Shown here: positions 20,223 through 30,514 of the stretch, one piece after another
Position numbering within the stretch: position 1 is the first letter of the stretch
How the letters are laid out: each line of letters starts with the position of its first letter
From: Bettongia penicillata ogilbyi
Lineage: Eukaryota > Chordata > Mammalia > Diprotodontia > Potoroidae
Reading direction: 5' to 3'
Assembly (NCBI GenBank): GCA_023548195.1
Contig: JAJHZJ010000268.1
Coordinates: 2,362,215 to 2,426,214 of the forward strand
DNA length: 64,000 nucleotides
Made by a program: the position numbers and the translations under genes
The notes under the pieces: model-generated
The model's database searches: none
Told to the model about the DNA's origin: nothing
Seen by the model: only the letters and a program-made list of their open reading frames with translations

Positions 20223-20499
20223 CTGCTTTGCAACAGCTGGGCATATTTAGTTGGAGACATCTTCACACCTAACCCCATCATATGCATATCCTGGCCCCAA
20301 AATTATCTTCTGGAAGTAGTGGGTCGTTATGGTGGAAAAACTCATGGGGTTATGTTTGAGAAATGCTCCAATGGAAATAGAGAAATGATTGGTTGCACTT
20401 ACTTAAGTATTGGTTGAACCTGTAAGCCAGATCCCCTCCCTAGATCATCTAATACCAGTAAGTTACTTATATCCCATTTTAAAAAAAAATTATGGCATT

Positions 20500-20625
20500 T
20501 TAAATTTTTTAAAAATATTTTATTTTTCCCCAATTACAATGTTAAGATAATTTTTTAAACTTTTAAAAGTCTTGAGTTCCAAATCTATCCATCTCTCCCT
20601 TCCTATTTTGAAGAATAATGCTCTA
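20500..20625 (-). mobile_element. L1-type LINE 3'-end fragment
   Basis: Complement of a LINE 3' terminus: 'aaaatattttatttttcccc', 'aattacaatgttaagataat', 'cttgagttccaaatc' and a pyrimidine-rich segment. The same block recurs at 27655, 38990 and 52280. Confidence 0.75.
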
Positions 20626-21585
20626 AGTTAGAAGGCAGGAGTAGACTCCAATGGTTGATAAGAGGCTGCTTCTAGTGTTGGAGAATGGGTGGAGCCATGA
20701 TTGGCAGAACTGATCACAAGAGAGTAACACTGAAGGTGGAAGCTGGAGGCCTAGCAGCAAGCTTTGAAAGACTTCCCAATGATATTTATAGTATGATACT
20801 ATGAAGATGAACTATGAAGATTTAGTAGGAGGGACATAGCACTCCCCTCTCTACCAAAAGACCATATGCTCCTGCAAATGCCTCAGGCTCCACCAAGAAT
20901 CTGGTGTTTTCCCAGACGTTTTGTTCTCCCCTGCCTCTTAAATTTTCCCAATCTCAAAACCAGGTAGTTGAAAAAGAGAACTGAGATAAAAGTATGGTGA
21001 ATTTCCCTGGGAATGTACAGGGAAAGGGATACTTCCCAAGATTCTGTGTTCCTGCAGAGTCTTAATTGCTCTAGGAATAGAAAATGCTTCCCATCGATGT
21101 TCTTTTCTATCTTGTAGAATTATCAGTTTCTGGGACAGGGATGATGGTTGGTGACAGGCAATTCAGATAGGACAAAGAATGGAGGGGGAGGCAGTCTTAA
21201 AGTCCACACTGGAGAACTGTAACTTCCTCAGAACGTCTCTGCCTCCTCCATCTTTTCTTTCCCTCAACGTTTTGCCCTCCCAATCTGCTTAAGTTTTCCT
21301 GATAAGCAAAGTGCGTGTGGGGGAAACAGAGCATGGTGGCCAAGCAGCATCTGGAAGGACTAATGCTATATACCTCTCCCCATCTTTAACTGCTGAGTGA
21401 TGAGACTGAGTACTGTTCTAAATGGGCCAGTGCTCAGGCCCATTCTCCCATTGCCACAGAGATGGACAGATTTCAACACTCTAGCTATAACAATACTACT
21501 TTGCCAGATGAGAAGTAAAAAAAAAATCTGACCTTGGCACTTCATTAAGAATAATTATTTAAAATTTTGGTCAAATATCTCAATA
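20626..21585. other. unique sequence, nothing recognised
   Basis: No recognised repeat and no coding region. Confidence 0.5.
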
Positions 21586-21589
21586 CCTT

Positions 21590-21830
21590 TTAATTCCCCT
21601 TCAGTAGCTTGTCTTATGGTAACTTGGGTTCTCTGTTTCCCCTCATATGGCACATCCCTTTGCCCATATCAACTGAGGGCGCCTTTTGTGCCACTTACCA
21701 AATCATCTATAAGCTCCTGAGGACAGGGTCTGTTTTTTCCCTCTTTTTGTACCCTCAGTGATTAGCACAGTGTTTAACACATAGTAGGAGCTTAATAATG
21801 GTTCACTGATTGATTAATTATTGATTGGGC
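21590..21830 (+). mobile_element. L2-like LINE 3' end
   Basis: 'aagctcctgaggacagggtc', 'tttttgtaccctcagtgatt', AGCACAGTGTTTAACACATAG and 'taggagcttaataatggttc' are the canonical L2 3' end. Confidence 0.85.
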
Positions 21831-22230
21831 AAGGTTTATGTTTCTTTCCCCAGTTGCAAAAATGCCTAATTATGCATCTGAGGCTTGACAAAATGTGAAA
21901 ATAAACTAAAATCGTGAGAAAATTTGAGGTCAATAAAATATCACTTGGTGTTAGACCTCTATACAGGTTTAATGGGATGATAGAGTAGAACTACTCAACT
22001 CCCATTTGTGTCTCTTATCTCTATAAAGAAGAATAATCCTTGTACTGGAAAGGACCAAAAATAGCTGATAGTGAGTGAAAACCCAAAGAAGTAAGGGGAT
22101 CTATTTTAAAGAACTAGGGAATGCTTTTACAAGCATCTTCTTTTATTTGCCCTTGCTTCAATTTTCATTACATTTATTTTTAAGGTTCAAGTTGATTGGT
22201 GAGTTTTATGTACCTTGATTTCTGTATTTG
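21831..22230. other. unique sequence, nothing recognised
   Basis: AT-rich DNA with nothing recognised. Confidence 0.5.
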
Positions 22231-22234
22231 TATG

Positions 22235-22425
22235 TTAGAAAGACCTGTGTTCAAATCCTGTCTCAGACCTTGGACAAAGCACTCTCAATCTTAGTTTCCT
22301 CATCTATCAAAATGTCATTCGTATTTTATATTTATATATTTAGTAGTGTCTATATAAAGTGCTGTACAAATCTTAACATAAATAAATGTTAGTTATTATT
22401 AGTATTATTATAACATCTATTTTTC
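22235..22425 (+). mobile_element. MIR-like SINE
   Basis: AAGACCTGTGTTCAAATCC (B-box region), TCAGACCTTGGACAAAGCAC, 'ttagtttcctcatctatc', ATAAAGTGCTGTACAAATC and TTATTATTAG end. Confidence 0.78.
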
Positions 22426-22444
22426 TCACTAAAATTCTATGATT

Positions 22445-23095
22445 TTATAGTAGACATTCAATTAATAGTAAGTTCCCTGTCACTGATGTTAGAAAGATAG
22501 TGAGTTCCTTGTCACTGGTAGCAAAGACTGGATGACAAATTGTCAAAGCATTGCCTATAACAGAGGTGGAAATTTGTTCTCTCAAGCCCCAAGCCACTGC
22601 AAAATTCCAGAGTGGAACCAGATTAAAGCTCAATTAGGAAATGTTTAACCAAATAAAAATCCAATACAACACAGATAATGTCCATTTTTATGTCATTATA
22701 AGGTAGACAGGGATCCATTTCTATTTGAGTTTGACAAAACTGAAAGCATCTATTTCCAGTAGATATGTCCAACTTTAAAGTTTCTTCCAACTCTAGGATT
22801 CTGAGTCTACAAAAATGACTCATACATGACACTCTTTAGTGTGAACACAAAGACTTGAACAGTGAGTTAAAACTATTCATCTTCAGAAAGCTTTTGAGGC
22901 TACTGAGAACCTACATTTGGGTTGGTTGCCAATAATAACCTTTTTTAAAACTAGACTTTATTTCATCTCTCCAAGGAATGGTTAGACTCTGTTCCTAGAC
23001 TCCTCAGTTGTGATAAGAGAATTTTTGCTTATTTAGCTGGAGCCCAGATCTCTACACCATTTCTTCATCATGTCCTTACTACTCAGTACTTGGGT
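22445..23095. other. mostly unique sequence
   Basis: Holds a 33-base-period imperfect duplication (22470 and 22503) and a short MIR-like 3' end near 22770-22805. No gene recognised. Confidence 0.5.
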
Positions 23096-23099
23096 AAAG

Positions 23100-23485
23100 T
23101 GATACTGGATTTTCTGCAGGAAGCCTTTTCCAACCCTTCTTATTTCACATGGACTATTCATGCTGACCTGTGGTAGAGCCTTCCAAGCTTGGATTGGTCT
23201 AATCAGTCACAGTCAGACAAACTGTACATTGACCCCAACATAATGATGTCATTTTGGTGCTCTTTTAGTACAAAAGACAACCACCATGATTCTACTGTCT
23301 TCCCTTCATTATTTCCTATTTATCCAGTAGATAGCTTTGGTTTGTACATATTTGTTTCTGTGATGTCTTCCCCGCTAGATTGTGAGTTCCTCGAGGGTAG
23401 GTACTATTTTTTTGGCTCTTTTGGTACCCTTAATGCTTAGCACAGTGTCTAGCATGTAGTAGGTGATTAATAAATGGTTATTGAC
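23100..23485 (+). mobile_element. L2-like LINE 3' end
   Basis: 'ctgcaggaagccttttccaa' at the left, then after a poorly matching part (about 23165-23285) 'tatttcctatttatccagta', 'gattgtgagttcctcgaggg', TTAGCACAGTGTCTAGCATG and 'gattaataaatggttattga'. Confidence 0.82.
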
Positions 23486-23600
23486 TATTAGTCCTTCCCC
23501 ATAGAATATAAGCTCTTGGAAGATAGGGAGTGTCTTGCTACTTGTATTTATATCCCAAATGTTTACTACAGTGCCTGACAAGGAATAAGATCTTCATAAA
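23486..23600 (+). mobile_element. second L2-like LINE 3' end
   Basis: 'agaatataagctcttggaag', 'tttatatcccaaatgtttac' and AGTGCCTGACAAGGAATAAG repeat the end of the element just upstream in the same orientation, a separate insertion or a local duplication. It ends at the CTAT microsatellite. Confidence 0.78.
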
Positions 23601-23602
23601 TG

Positions 23603-23650
<48 letters not shown>
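23603..23650. repeat. (CTAT)n microsatellite
   Basis: Twelve CTAT units, located exactly at the 3' end of an L2 fragment. Confidence 0.97.
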
Positions 23651-23654
23651 TTTC

Positions 23655-23745
23655 AATCTTTATATGAGGAAATCAAAGCTCAGAGGGGTTTTGATATTTC
23701 CAGAATGAGAATGTCAGAACTAGAGTTTGTGGGTCTCTATTTCAG
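23655..23745 (-). mobile_element. MIR-like SINE fragment
   Basis: 'tatatgaggaaatcaaagct', 'cagaggggttttgatatttc' and 'agaatgtcagaactagagtt' match the minus-strand centre. Confidence 0.6.
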
Positions 23746-23764
23746 GTTTGGCAGAATTTCTACT

Positions 23765-23890
23765 GTGAAAGGGAAGAAGGAAAGAAGGAAAAAAAGGAAG
23801 GAAAAAAGGAAGAGAAAATATAAAGAAGATAGCTTAAGGAACAAGAGAAATAAAAAATGGAGTAAGGGAAGGAGGAAAGATTTATGGAAG
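23765..23890. repeat. purine-rich (GAAGGA)n-like tract
   Basis: Mostly A/G on the plus strand, made of GAAGGAAA-type units. The open frame across it is lysine-rich only because of composition. Confidence 0.85.
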
Positions 23891-24008
23891 AATGATGGGT
23901 GGATACTATAATTAACTGAAGTTTCATAAAGGTCTATACTAGGGACAACACACTAGAGAAAATATATCTCTTTCACTTCAACTATTACTGATAAATAGAT
24001 GATAGATG

Positions 24009-24010
24009 TC

Positions 24011-24062
<52 letters not shown>
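24009..24062. repeat. (TG)n-(AG)n compound microsatellite
   Basis: About 9 TG units directly followed by about 18 AG units. Confidence 0.97.
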
Positions 24063-24064
<2 letters not shown>

Positions 24065-24066
<2 letters not shown>

Positions 24067-24210
24067 TGAGAACAATTATTAAATGTTTACTATTTACCAG
24101 ACACTGTGCTACTTGCTGAGAATATAAATACAAGAAAAGATAGCCGAGGATATAAATACAAGGTAAGATATCCCCTACCTTCAAGGAGATTGCTTTCTAA
24201 CAGAGGGAAG
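24065..24210 (-). mobile_element. L2-like LINE 3'-end fragment with internal duplication
   Basis: 'ttactatttaccagacactg' and 'ccttcaaggagattgctttc' are L2 complement. In between, ATATAAATACAAG occurs twice (24122 and 24151), a roughly 29-base tandem duplication. Confidence 0.7.
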
Positions 24211-25830
24211 ATAGCACAGAAAAGGAAGTGGGGAAGTGGAAGTCCTGGCTATAGTAAAAGGATGATGATGACCCCTGTAATGTAGGTGGGTTTGAAAATG
24301 GTGTCTAGGAAATGATACATGGAGGCCTGGTTTGTGGCATATTTAGGCAAAAGCACACCTATTAGAGCCCAGGGTGGTATTACGGGCTCGGGAGAGGAGT
24401 TTTATGTGAATGATATTGTGGCCGGAGTGCAGATAATCAAAGGGTATCTTATAAGCATGAGTTAATTAGTCTTCACCATATTCTGGTGAGGGTCTTGGCT
24501 CAATTAAATCCTCCTTTTGCAAATCAAGAAATGTAGGCTAAGAGATCCAATTCATTCAAGTCAGGTTTGTTTTAGCCAGATTTCAACATAAGGTTTCTAT
24601 TTGAAGTCAGAGCATAGACAAGGATTAACTTTATACTCTTGAGCTTCCACACTTGTCTACGCATGTTCAAGAGCCTTTGAAAAGGTCTTTGAGCTATGGC
24701 ACTTAAGTAATAAGGCTGTAAGTTCTTCACTGGTCAGAAGATAATCATTGCCAGCAATGCAGATTACAGGATGGCATCCCACTGAAGTGATGCCATGTTT
24801 GTGAAAAGCCAGGAGAAAATTTTAACAATTCCTCAAATAAAAGAAATTTTGTTTAAAATGGTTAACAAAAGACATCAAGTAATCTTTTGTGCAGTTATAA
24901 AAATCATAATTTCTGAAGTGAGAAAAACACATTCTTTTCATGGTTGTAGAATGGTAGGTGAGAATTATGCTTCACTTCTAGTTTATATATAAATGCCTGT
25001 ATTTGCAAAAACTCAAGGAGTGAGGTCAGGCCCAAGAGGCATCGTTTCATTCAAGGGCAAACTGCAGAATTCAGGATTTGGTGCTGAAGATCATGAGAAT
25101 TCAAGAGCCCTGCATATATGAACATATAGAAGAGTATTTATAGAGTAGAGGCATGTATAGGCACTCATTTTGTCCTTGTAGAATAAACACTCAGTGTGAA
25201 TGCTAAATAGATTCTTGTTACTGGGAAAGCCATTGAATACCATTCAAGGTATTGACTTTATAAACATTAAGAAGTGAATTTTTTTAGTATGCAGTCTTAT
25301 AAGGTTCTTTAATACTAATGACCATGAAATGGAAAGGTAATCACAATTATTTCCAGTTCTTTGTTTTTTTTAATATAAAAGAAAACAGGTTTAAATAATT
25401 CCTTTTGAACTAATGCAGGCTTTTAGGTTCATTGCATACATTTGTCCAAGTTGTTGGTATTTTTTTTTTATATCATTCTTGTTCATTTGTATGTTTGCTA
25501 ATTAATTTTATGAAGCCTCCATTAAAGTCCTCCTGGAGTGACCAGATTGTGATGTGCAGGGGACCCTGGGTTCTCAAAGGCTATGCCTAAAGAAGACAGG
25601 TTCTTGTAATTTTCATCAAGCTGGGAGGGCTTCTAAGACAGTGTATGTTTGTTGTTTAAAGGAACAGCCTAGATAAGGTAAGTGGGGTTTATCACTAGAA
25701 CCAGAACCAATGATTTCAGCACCTAGGGAAAACTTGACCAAATGCATGTGGGGAAGAGATTGGAATATTATCACTCAGATACATTTTTTAAAGTAGAAGT
25801 TCAAAGGGATTTCAGCATTTATAGTTTTTC
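24211..25830. other. mostly unique sequence
   Basis: Only a weak MIR-like fragment (about 24470-24600, minus strand) is recognised. The remainder is unique, AT-rich in 24800-25500 and more balanced at 25520-25760. No gene recognised. Confidence 0.5.
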
Positions 25831-25834
25831 AGGT

Positions 25835-25922
25835 CTGATTATACATATTTGTGTAATGCTTTCTGGTTTACAAAGTACATTACATGTACCATCTCATTTG
25901 GTAAATAAGGAGATTCTATTCT
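25835..25922 (-). mobile_element. MIR-like SINE fragment
   Basis: 'tttgtgtaatgctttctggt', TTACAAAGTACATTACATG and 'tctcatttggtaaataagga' match the start of a minus-strand MIR. Confidence 0.6.
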
Positions 25923-26034
25923 AAAAATAATGGATTTTTCATTCTCCTTTGTTTCAAGACCTTAAAAAGTAGTTCACTTAATACACCTTCAGCAGTGTTC
26001 GAGTTTTTCTGATTGTTAAAACAATCTTAAAAGC

Positions 26035-26285
26035 CATCTCCAACCCCATTCCCTGTAGGAAGCCTTCTCTTCTGCCCCCTTCACATCTCCACATAGAGTC
26101 AATCTCACTGTCTTACTCTTGATATCCTAAAGCACTAATTAGACCCTTAATGTCTACTGCTTTGTATGACTTGTATTGCTTGATCTTTATAAGCAGCTTA
26201 GTTCCTGACTACACATTATGATGCCTAGGACTGAGTACTTAGTATCCAATTAATCAAGTGTCCCTTCATTCAACAAATCTTTGAA
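26035..26285 (+). mobile_element. L2-like LINE 3' fragment
   Basis: 'ctgtaggaagccttctcttc', 'aagcactaattagaccctta' and 'tgcttgatctttataagcag' follow the L2 3' order, without its final terminus. Confidence 0.65.
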
Positions 26286-26289
26286 ATTT

Positions 26290-26770
26290 GTCTACTATAC
26301 TATGGGCTGAGGGAGATACGGAAAAAAGGGAATCTTGTGATCTTGTCATGTTGATTGTTTTCTTAGTGACTCATTTTTTATAGGTTAAAGGATTTTAAAA
26401 TGTATGATACTGGTAACCATGGGATATAAAAAGATTTGAAGGAAGATTCCCAACACAACGATGGGAGACATGGAAGATCTGTGGAAGAACAGTGAAAAGA
26501 GTTGCACAGGATCCAAAGGTGTGGGTTCATTACTGGCTGAACTGAATGGAAAGAATTCTCACATAATTGAGATTTCAGATCCATTGAAGTTTTGAATTAA
26601 ACTACAGCATATTGTTTCAGAATATATTATACAAAACTGGTCTATTGTGAGCTATATATTTTTCTTAGTCCATCACAGTTTTTCAATTAGTTTCTTCTAC
26701 AGCTTTTAAAACATACTAGATTAGTAATGACCTCACTTTTAAAAATATATATAATTCTGACTTTTCACTA
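26290..26770. other. unique sequence, nothing recognised
   Basis: AT-rich DNA with nothing recognised. Confidence 0.5.
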
Positions 26771-26774
26771 AATC

Positions 26775-26920
26775 AGGCTAGCTTCTTTAATGCTACCTTA
26801 ATTCTCTGTAACCTTGGACAAGTCAATTTTTCTCAGTGGGACTTAGTTCCCTCATGTATAAAATGAAGAAATTGGTCGATGAAATCTAAGGCCCTTGCCA
26901 GCACTAAACCAGATGGATAA
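26775..26920 (+). mobile_element. MIR-like SINE fragment
   Basis: 'ctctgtaaccttggacaagt', 'ccctcatgtataaaatgaag' and 'tctaaggcccttgccagcac' match the plus-strand centre and 3' end. Confidence 0.75.
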
Positions 26921-27169
26921 ACTGCAGAGATCTTGAATTAGAGAGGTGATAATTCTGAGTTCCCAAGCGTGGTCTTATAAAATCTTTACTTCTCTTGCTA
27001 TTCAGTCTATTATAACTGTACATAATATCTTAGGATACCTGAAGGACACTTCCCTTTTCTCCTCCACCCCTTTTTAGAATTGTTTTAGTAATAGGTATAC
27101 TATTATTTTATTTTATATTTTATTATATGCTATTATATTATTTCAAAAAAAAATAGTTCTTGGGACTTA

Positions 27170-27345
27170 AAGGGATTTCAAGGGATATGATTTATCTCCA
27201 TTTATCTAGGCAAGGTATTGCCACCCTCATTTTTAAAAACAAACTAACTGAGGTCTAAAGAGGTCAAATGACTTGTCTAGGCAACAAGGCCAGTGACAGA
27301 CTCTAGGCGAGAACCTAGTTCTCTCTTGATTTCTAACGAAATGCC
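27170..27345 (-). mobile_element. MIR-like SINE fragment
   Basis: 'ttaaagggatttcaagggat', 'aactaactgaggtctaaaga' and 'ggtcaaatgacttgtctagg' are in minus-strand order. Confidence 0.65.
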
Positions 27346-27650
27346 TTTGTGCGAGTGGCAAGGACTTAGGGAGTTCTATTGCTCTCAAAGCAGGCAGCTT
27401 AATATTTCTCTGCCTCAGACTATCGATCCACATCCTAGAGCAACTGTAGAGAATAATGAAATTGTTATTGTAAAATGTGTTTGCTCTCCGGGATCTACTC
27501 ATATACACAGCATTACTCTTGGTGCTGTCCCCAAATCTCTAAATTATTTACTGAGGCTTGATTTAACAGCCCAGCAAATGGATCTTTGGCTAGTTAATAA
27601 ATAGATGGGTTGCAGGTATTGGTGGTAGTATCTTTGAAAATCATCATCAT
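27346..27650. other. unique sequence, nothing recognised
   Basis: Open on both strands for about 90-100 codons (27293-27604 plus, 27233-27508 minus), but neither translation shows a known domain and both run into the flanking MIR. Confidence 0.5.
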
Positions 27651-27654
27651 CATT

Positions 27655-27815
27655 TTAAAAACTAATTTATATTTTTCCTTCAATTACATATAAAAACAAT
27701 TTTAACATGTTTTTTTTAAAGTTTTCAGTTCTAAATTTTATCTCTTCCTCCACCCTCACTGAGATGGGAAGCAATTTAATATAGGTTATATATATACAAT
27801 CAATAATCATCACTT
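27655..27815 (-). mobile_element. L1-type LINE 3'-end fragment
   Basis: 'aaaactaatttatatttttc', 'aattacatataaaaacaatt', 'ttttcagttctaaattttat', then 'gagatgggaagcaatttaat' and 'ataggttata' give the complement of the L1 3' end. Confidence 0.8.
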
Positions 27816-27999
27816 TTAAAATGGACTTGTAAAACAGACTAAAAATTTTGTATGAGTCTTACCTGTAAGCTCAAAATGCAAAAGAATGAAACTGACAGCA
27901 ACATTTTGCTTTTTAAACACTTTTTCATCATTAAAGCATCAAGGGAACAGGGAAGATTGATAAATGAGGCAGATGGATTTTCATTTATATAATAAGTGC

Positions 28000-28165
28000 T
28001 CAAATAGTAGATCAGCTACTTGCTGACTATGTGATCCTGGATAAGTCATGGAGCCTGAGCTATGAACTTGAGCTTCCTCATTCATAAATTAATTATATTT
28101 ATATTACTTACCTCAGAGTAAGGTGAAGAACAGATTGTATAAAGTCATCATGGTCTATAGAAATA
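28000..28165 (+). mobile_element. MIR-like SINE
   Basis: 'ctgactatgtgatcctggat', AAGTCATGGAGCCTGAG, 'gagcttcctcattcataaat' and 'attacttacctcagagtaag' follow the plus-strand order. Confidence 0.7.
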
Positions 28166-28369
28166 GGACTCTATCTACCTCTTAAACCTTAAATTCACTA
28201 TCTCTGTGATTTACTAGCCATGATATCCTTAGTAAAAACTAAGCAGAGGAAATCACCCTTCCCTCCATTCCCCTGGCCATCACATTTCTAATGCTTAAGG
28301 GCTGATAGTGTTATAAGGCATTTTGTTTTCTAAATTTCTTCAGAAATTGACATGGATATGTGTAGTGAA

Positions 28370-28780
28370 TAAAATATTAGGCTTACAGTCCTATGCTCAG
28401 TCCAAATCTCACTTCTGATATTTCCTGAAGTCAGGAGACTTGAGTTAAAAATCAAGCCCCATACACTCACTGTGTCACCTTGGACAAGTCGCTTAATAGC
28501 AATCTCTCTGTTTTCTCCTCTGTGAGATGAGGATAATTACAATACATCTCTTAGGGTTGTGACAAGGACCAAATGAGATAATAATTGAAAATCACTTAGC
28601 GCAGTGCCTGGCACATATTACATACTATTTACAAGTTAGTGGTGCTGATGATGATAATGATGATGTGACCACCCTAGTTTCTCCACCTGTGAAATAGGAA
28701 TAATAACATGGTTGCTATTTATTTGACTTGATTGTTGTACAGAGTACATTTTAAAGAGCTACGAGAAAGTGAATTCTTGC
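28370..28780 (+). mobile_element. MIR-like SINE, with a second fragment
   Basis: 28370-28640 is a full-length-looking copy: 'gtcaggagacttgagttaaa', TGTGTCACCTTGGACAAGTCG, 'gtgagatgaggataattaca', 'aaatgagataataattgaaa' and AGCGCAGTGCCTGGCACA. 28670-28780 repeats the central part ('ctagtttctccacctgtgaa'). Confidence 0.82.
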
Positions 28781-28869
28781 CGTTAGTTTAATTCACCTGG
28801 ACTATATCTAAACTCTGCCAAAAAAATCAGGGTCTGTGATGAACTCGATGATCTTAGAAAATCATGGAT

Positions 28870-29190
28870 AGACACTCAAAATAATAAAGAGTGAAAGGAG
28901 TAGAATCAAGAGAACTTGTATTTAGCAGTAGCAGTATTGTTTTAAGAACAGCTTTGAGAGAATAAGTAATTTTGACTATTATAAATACCTAAATTCATTA
29001 CAAAGGACCTAGGAAGAAAAATTCTCTCTGTATTCAGAGAAAGAACTGATAAATAAAAGTATATATAGAATTATTTTACATATACACATATTTGGATGGC
29101 TCCCTCTATGCGGGAGGGAGAAAATAGAGGAAAAAAAGAATTTACATGATAATTTTACTATATATTTAAAAAGAATAGGGAATTGTACAT
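28870..29190 (+). mobile_element. L1 LINE 3' end
   Basis: 'agagtgaaaggagtagaatc' and AAGAGAACTTG (end of ORF2), then 'ctctgtattcagagaaagaa', a GGGAGGGAG block at 29112 and an A-rich end. Same family type as the L1 at 1341-3083. Confidence 0.75.
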
Positions 29191-29321
29191 AATGGATTTG
29201 CAAACCTTAACACACTATATAAATTCAACTGTTATTGGTAGGGGCTCATGAAGTATTGTTTTGAGTAGAAGTTCAAACATGGTCTATTCTGAGGTTCCCA
29301 TGTATAAGATGTATGGCACAA

Positions 29322-29348
29322 GTGCTGCTATTGCTGCTGCTGCTGCTG

Positions 29349-29379
<31 letters not shown>
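29322..29379. repeat. (GCT)n-(ACT)n compound trinucleotide repeat
   Basis: About six GCT units after an interrupted lead, followed by about ten ACT units. The open frame 29261-29512 is produced by this tract. Confidence 0.93.
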
Positions 29380-29384
29380 AATTG

Positions 29385-30305
29385 TTGCTATTATTGTTAC
29401 TATTATCTGTATACAACCAGCTACTTCTGCTCTAGATTTACTGCTTCAGAGTGTCCAGTTCATCCCTAACAACTCCTGCACATCACAAGTGAATTTATAT
29501 CTCAAACTGTAGTTATATTTTCCTGTTGTATATATTCTAATGCTATATCCATATGCTATATCCTCCAACTAAACTGAAAACTTTCTCCCTGAAGAGTCAT
29601 ATTCCTAACTATTCAGTTAGATTGGCCAGATCCATTCTGGATTATCAATGGATGACAAATGCCATGACCAAATTGCTCATGTAATTGGTTTCAGGCATAT
29701 ACCTCTCCCTTGCTCCATAAATTCCATGGAGGTTAACGAAAGTGATGGCTGTCTGGGGAACTCTCTTGCTGAACAGGGTATGGACTGACTCTGCTGACTC
29801 TGGTCCATGGAGATTAATGGAAGTAGTGACCACCCTGTGGGAATTTGGGTGAGTCAGCAGTAATGCCAGGTTGGTGTATGGAGGAACTTAAGAAACTTCC
29901 TGTGTCCAAGAGTACCTAGAGTGTGATACATTGAACCTATATTCTTTGAGTATCTCAAATTCTTGTTCATTATTCAGTACTGAACTCTGATGAGATAACA
30001 TTCAGATCTTCCAATTCTTCCTCAGCCCTCCTCTTTGACCTTGTAAATGTCTTTATTTTTACTCTATTTCTGAGTCTGGCAACTATTTCCTGCTTTTATG
30101 TCTTTCCAGATCCATGATCTGTTTACTCAGTACCCAATAATGTCTTTTAATCATGTAATGATGGCCTCCATTAGTACTAAATCTCTCTGCTATCCTTCCT
30201 TCCCAGACCCCCAAGCAAAGGAAGGTTCAATTAGCACCATAGACAATGTCCAGTAATGATTCTGACCACACCCTAGCCTAGCTCTCCCAATATAGTGCTA
30301 TGGTG
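29385..30305. other. unique sequence, nothing recognised
   Basis: No repeat family recognised. CCATGGAGGTTAACG (29724) and CCATGGAGATTAATG (29804) form a weak 80-base-spaced duplication. No gene recognised. Confidence 0.5.
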
Positions 30306-30309
30306 CCAG

Positions 30310-30510
30310 AAAGCAACATTATGTAGTGGGAATATATCAGACTTAGAGCCATAAACATGGGCACATAAGTTCAAACCCTGTCTGAGTTACTTACTAGAAT
30401 TACCTTGGACAAATTGTTCTACTTCGTTGGACCTCTGTTTCCTTATTTATAAATAGGCATAGTGATACTTGCACTATTTGCCTCATGGTAGGCTGGTGAG
30501 GATAAAATGT
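30310..30510 (+). mobile_element. MIR-like SINE
   Basis: 'gtagtgggaatatatcagac', AAGTTCAAACCCTGTCTGAG (B-box region), 'attaccttggacaaattgtt' and 'cctctgtttccttatttata' are in the plus-strand order. Confidence 0.8.
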
Positions 30511-30514
30511 TACA

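Larger units (their letters stand above)
19294..20375. mobile_element. possible hAT-type DNA transposon remnant
   Basis: The left edge CAGTGGTCCCCAAATG and the reverse complement of the right edge (CCATTGGAGCATTTCTCAAAC) both resemble the CAGTGGTTCTCAAAC termini common in hAT-Charlie elements. The interior holds no recognisable transposase, and the minus-strand frame 19937-20287 could not be assigned. Matching 8-bp target duplications were not found, so this call is tentative. Confidence 0.3.
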
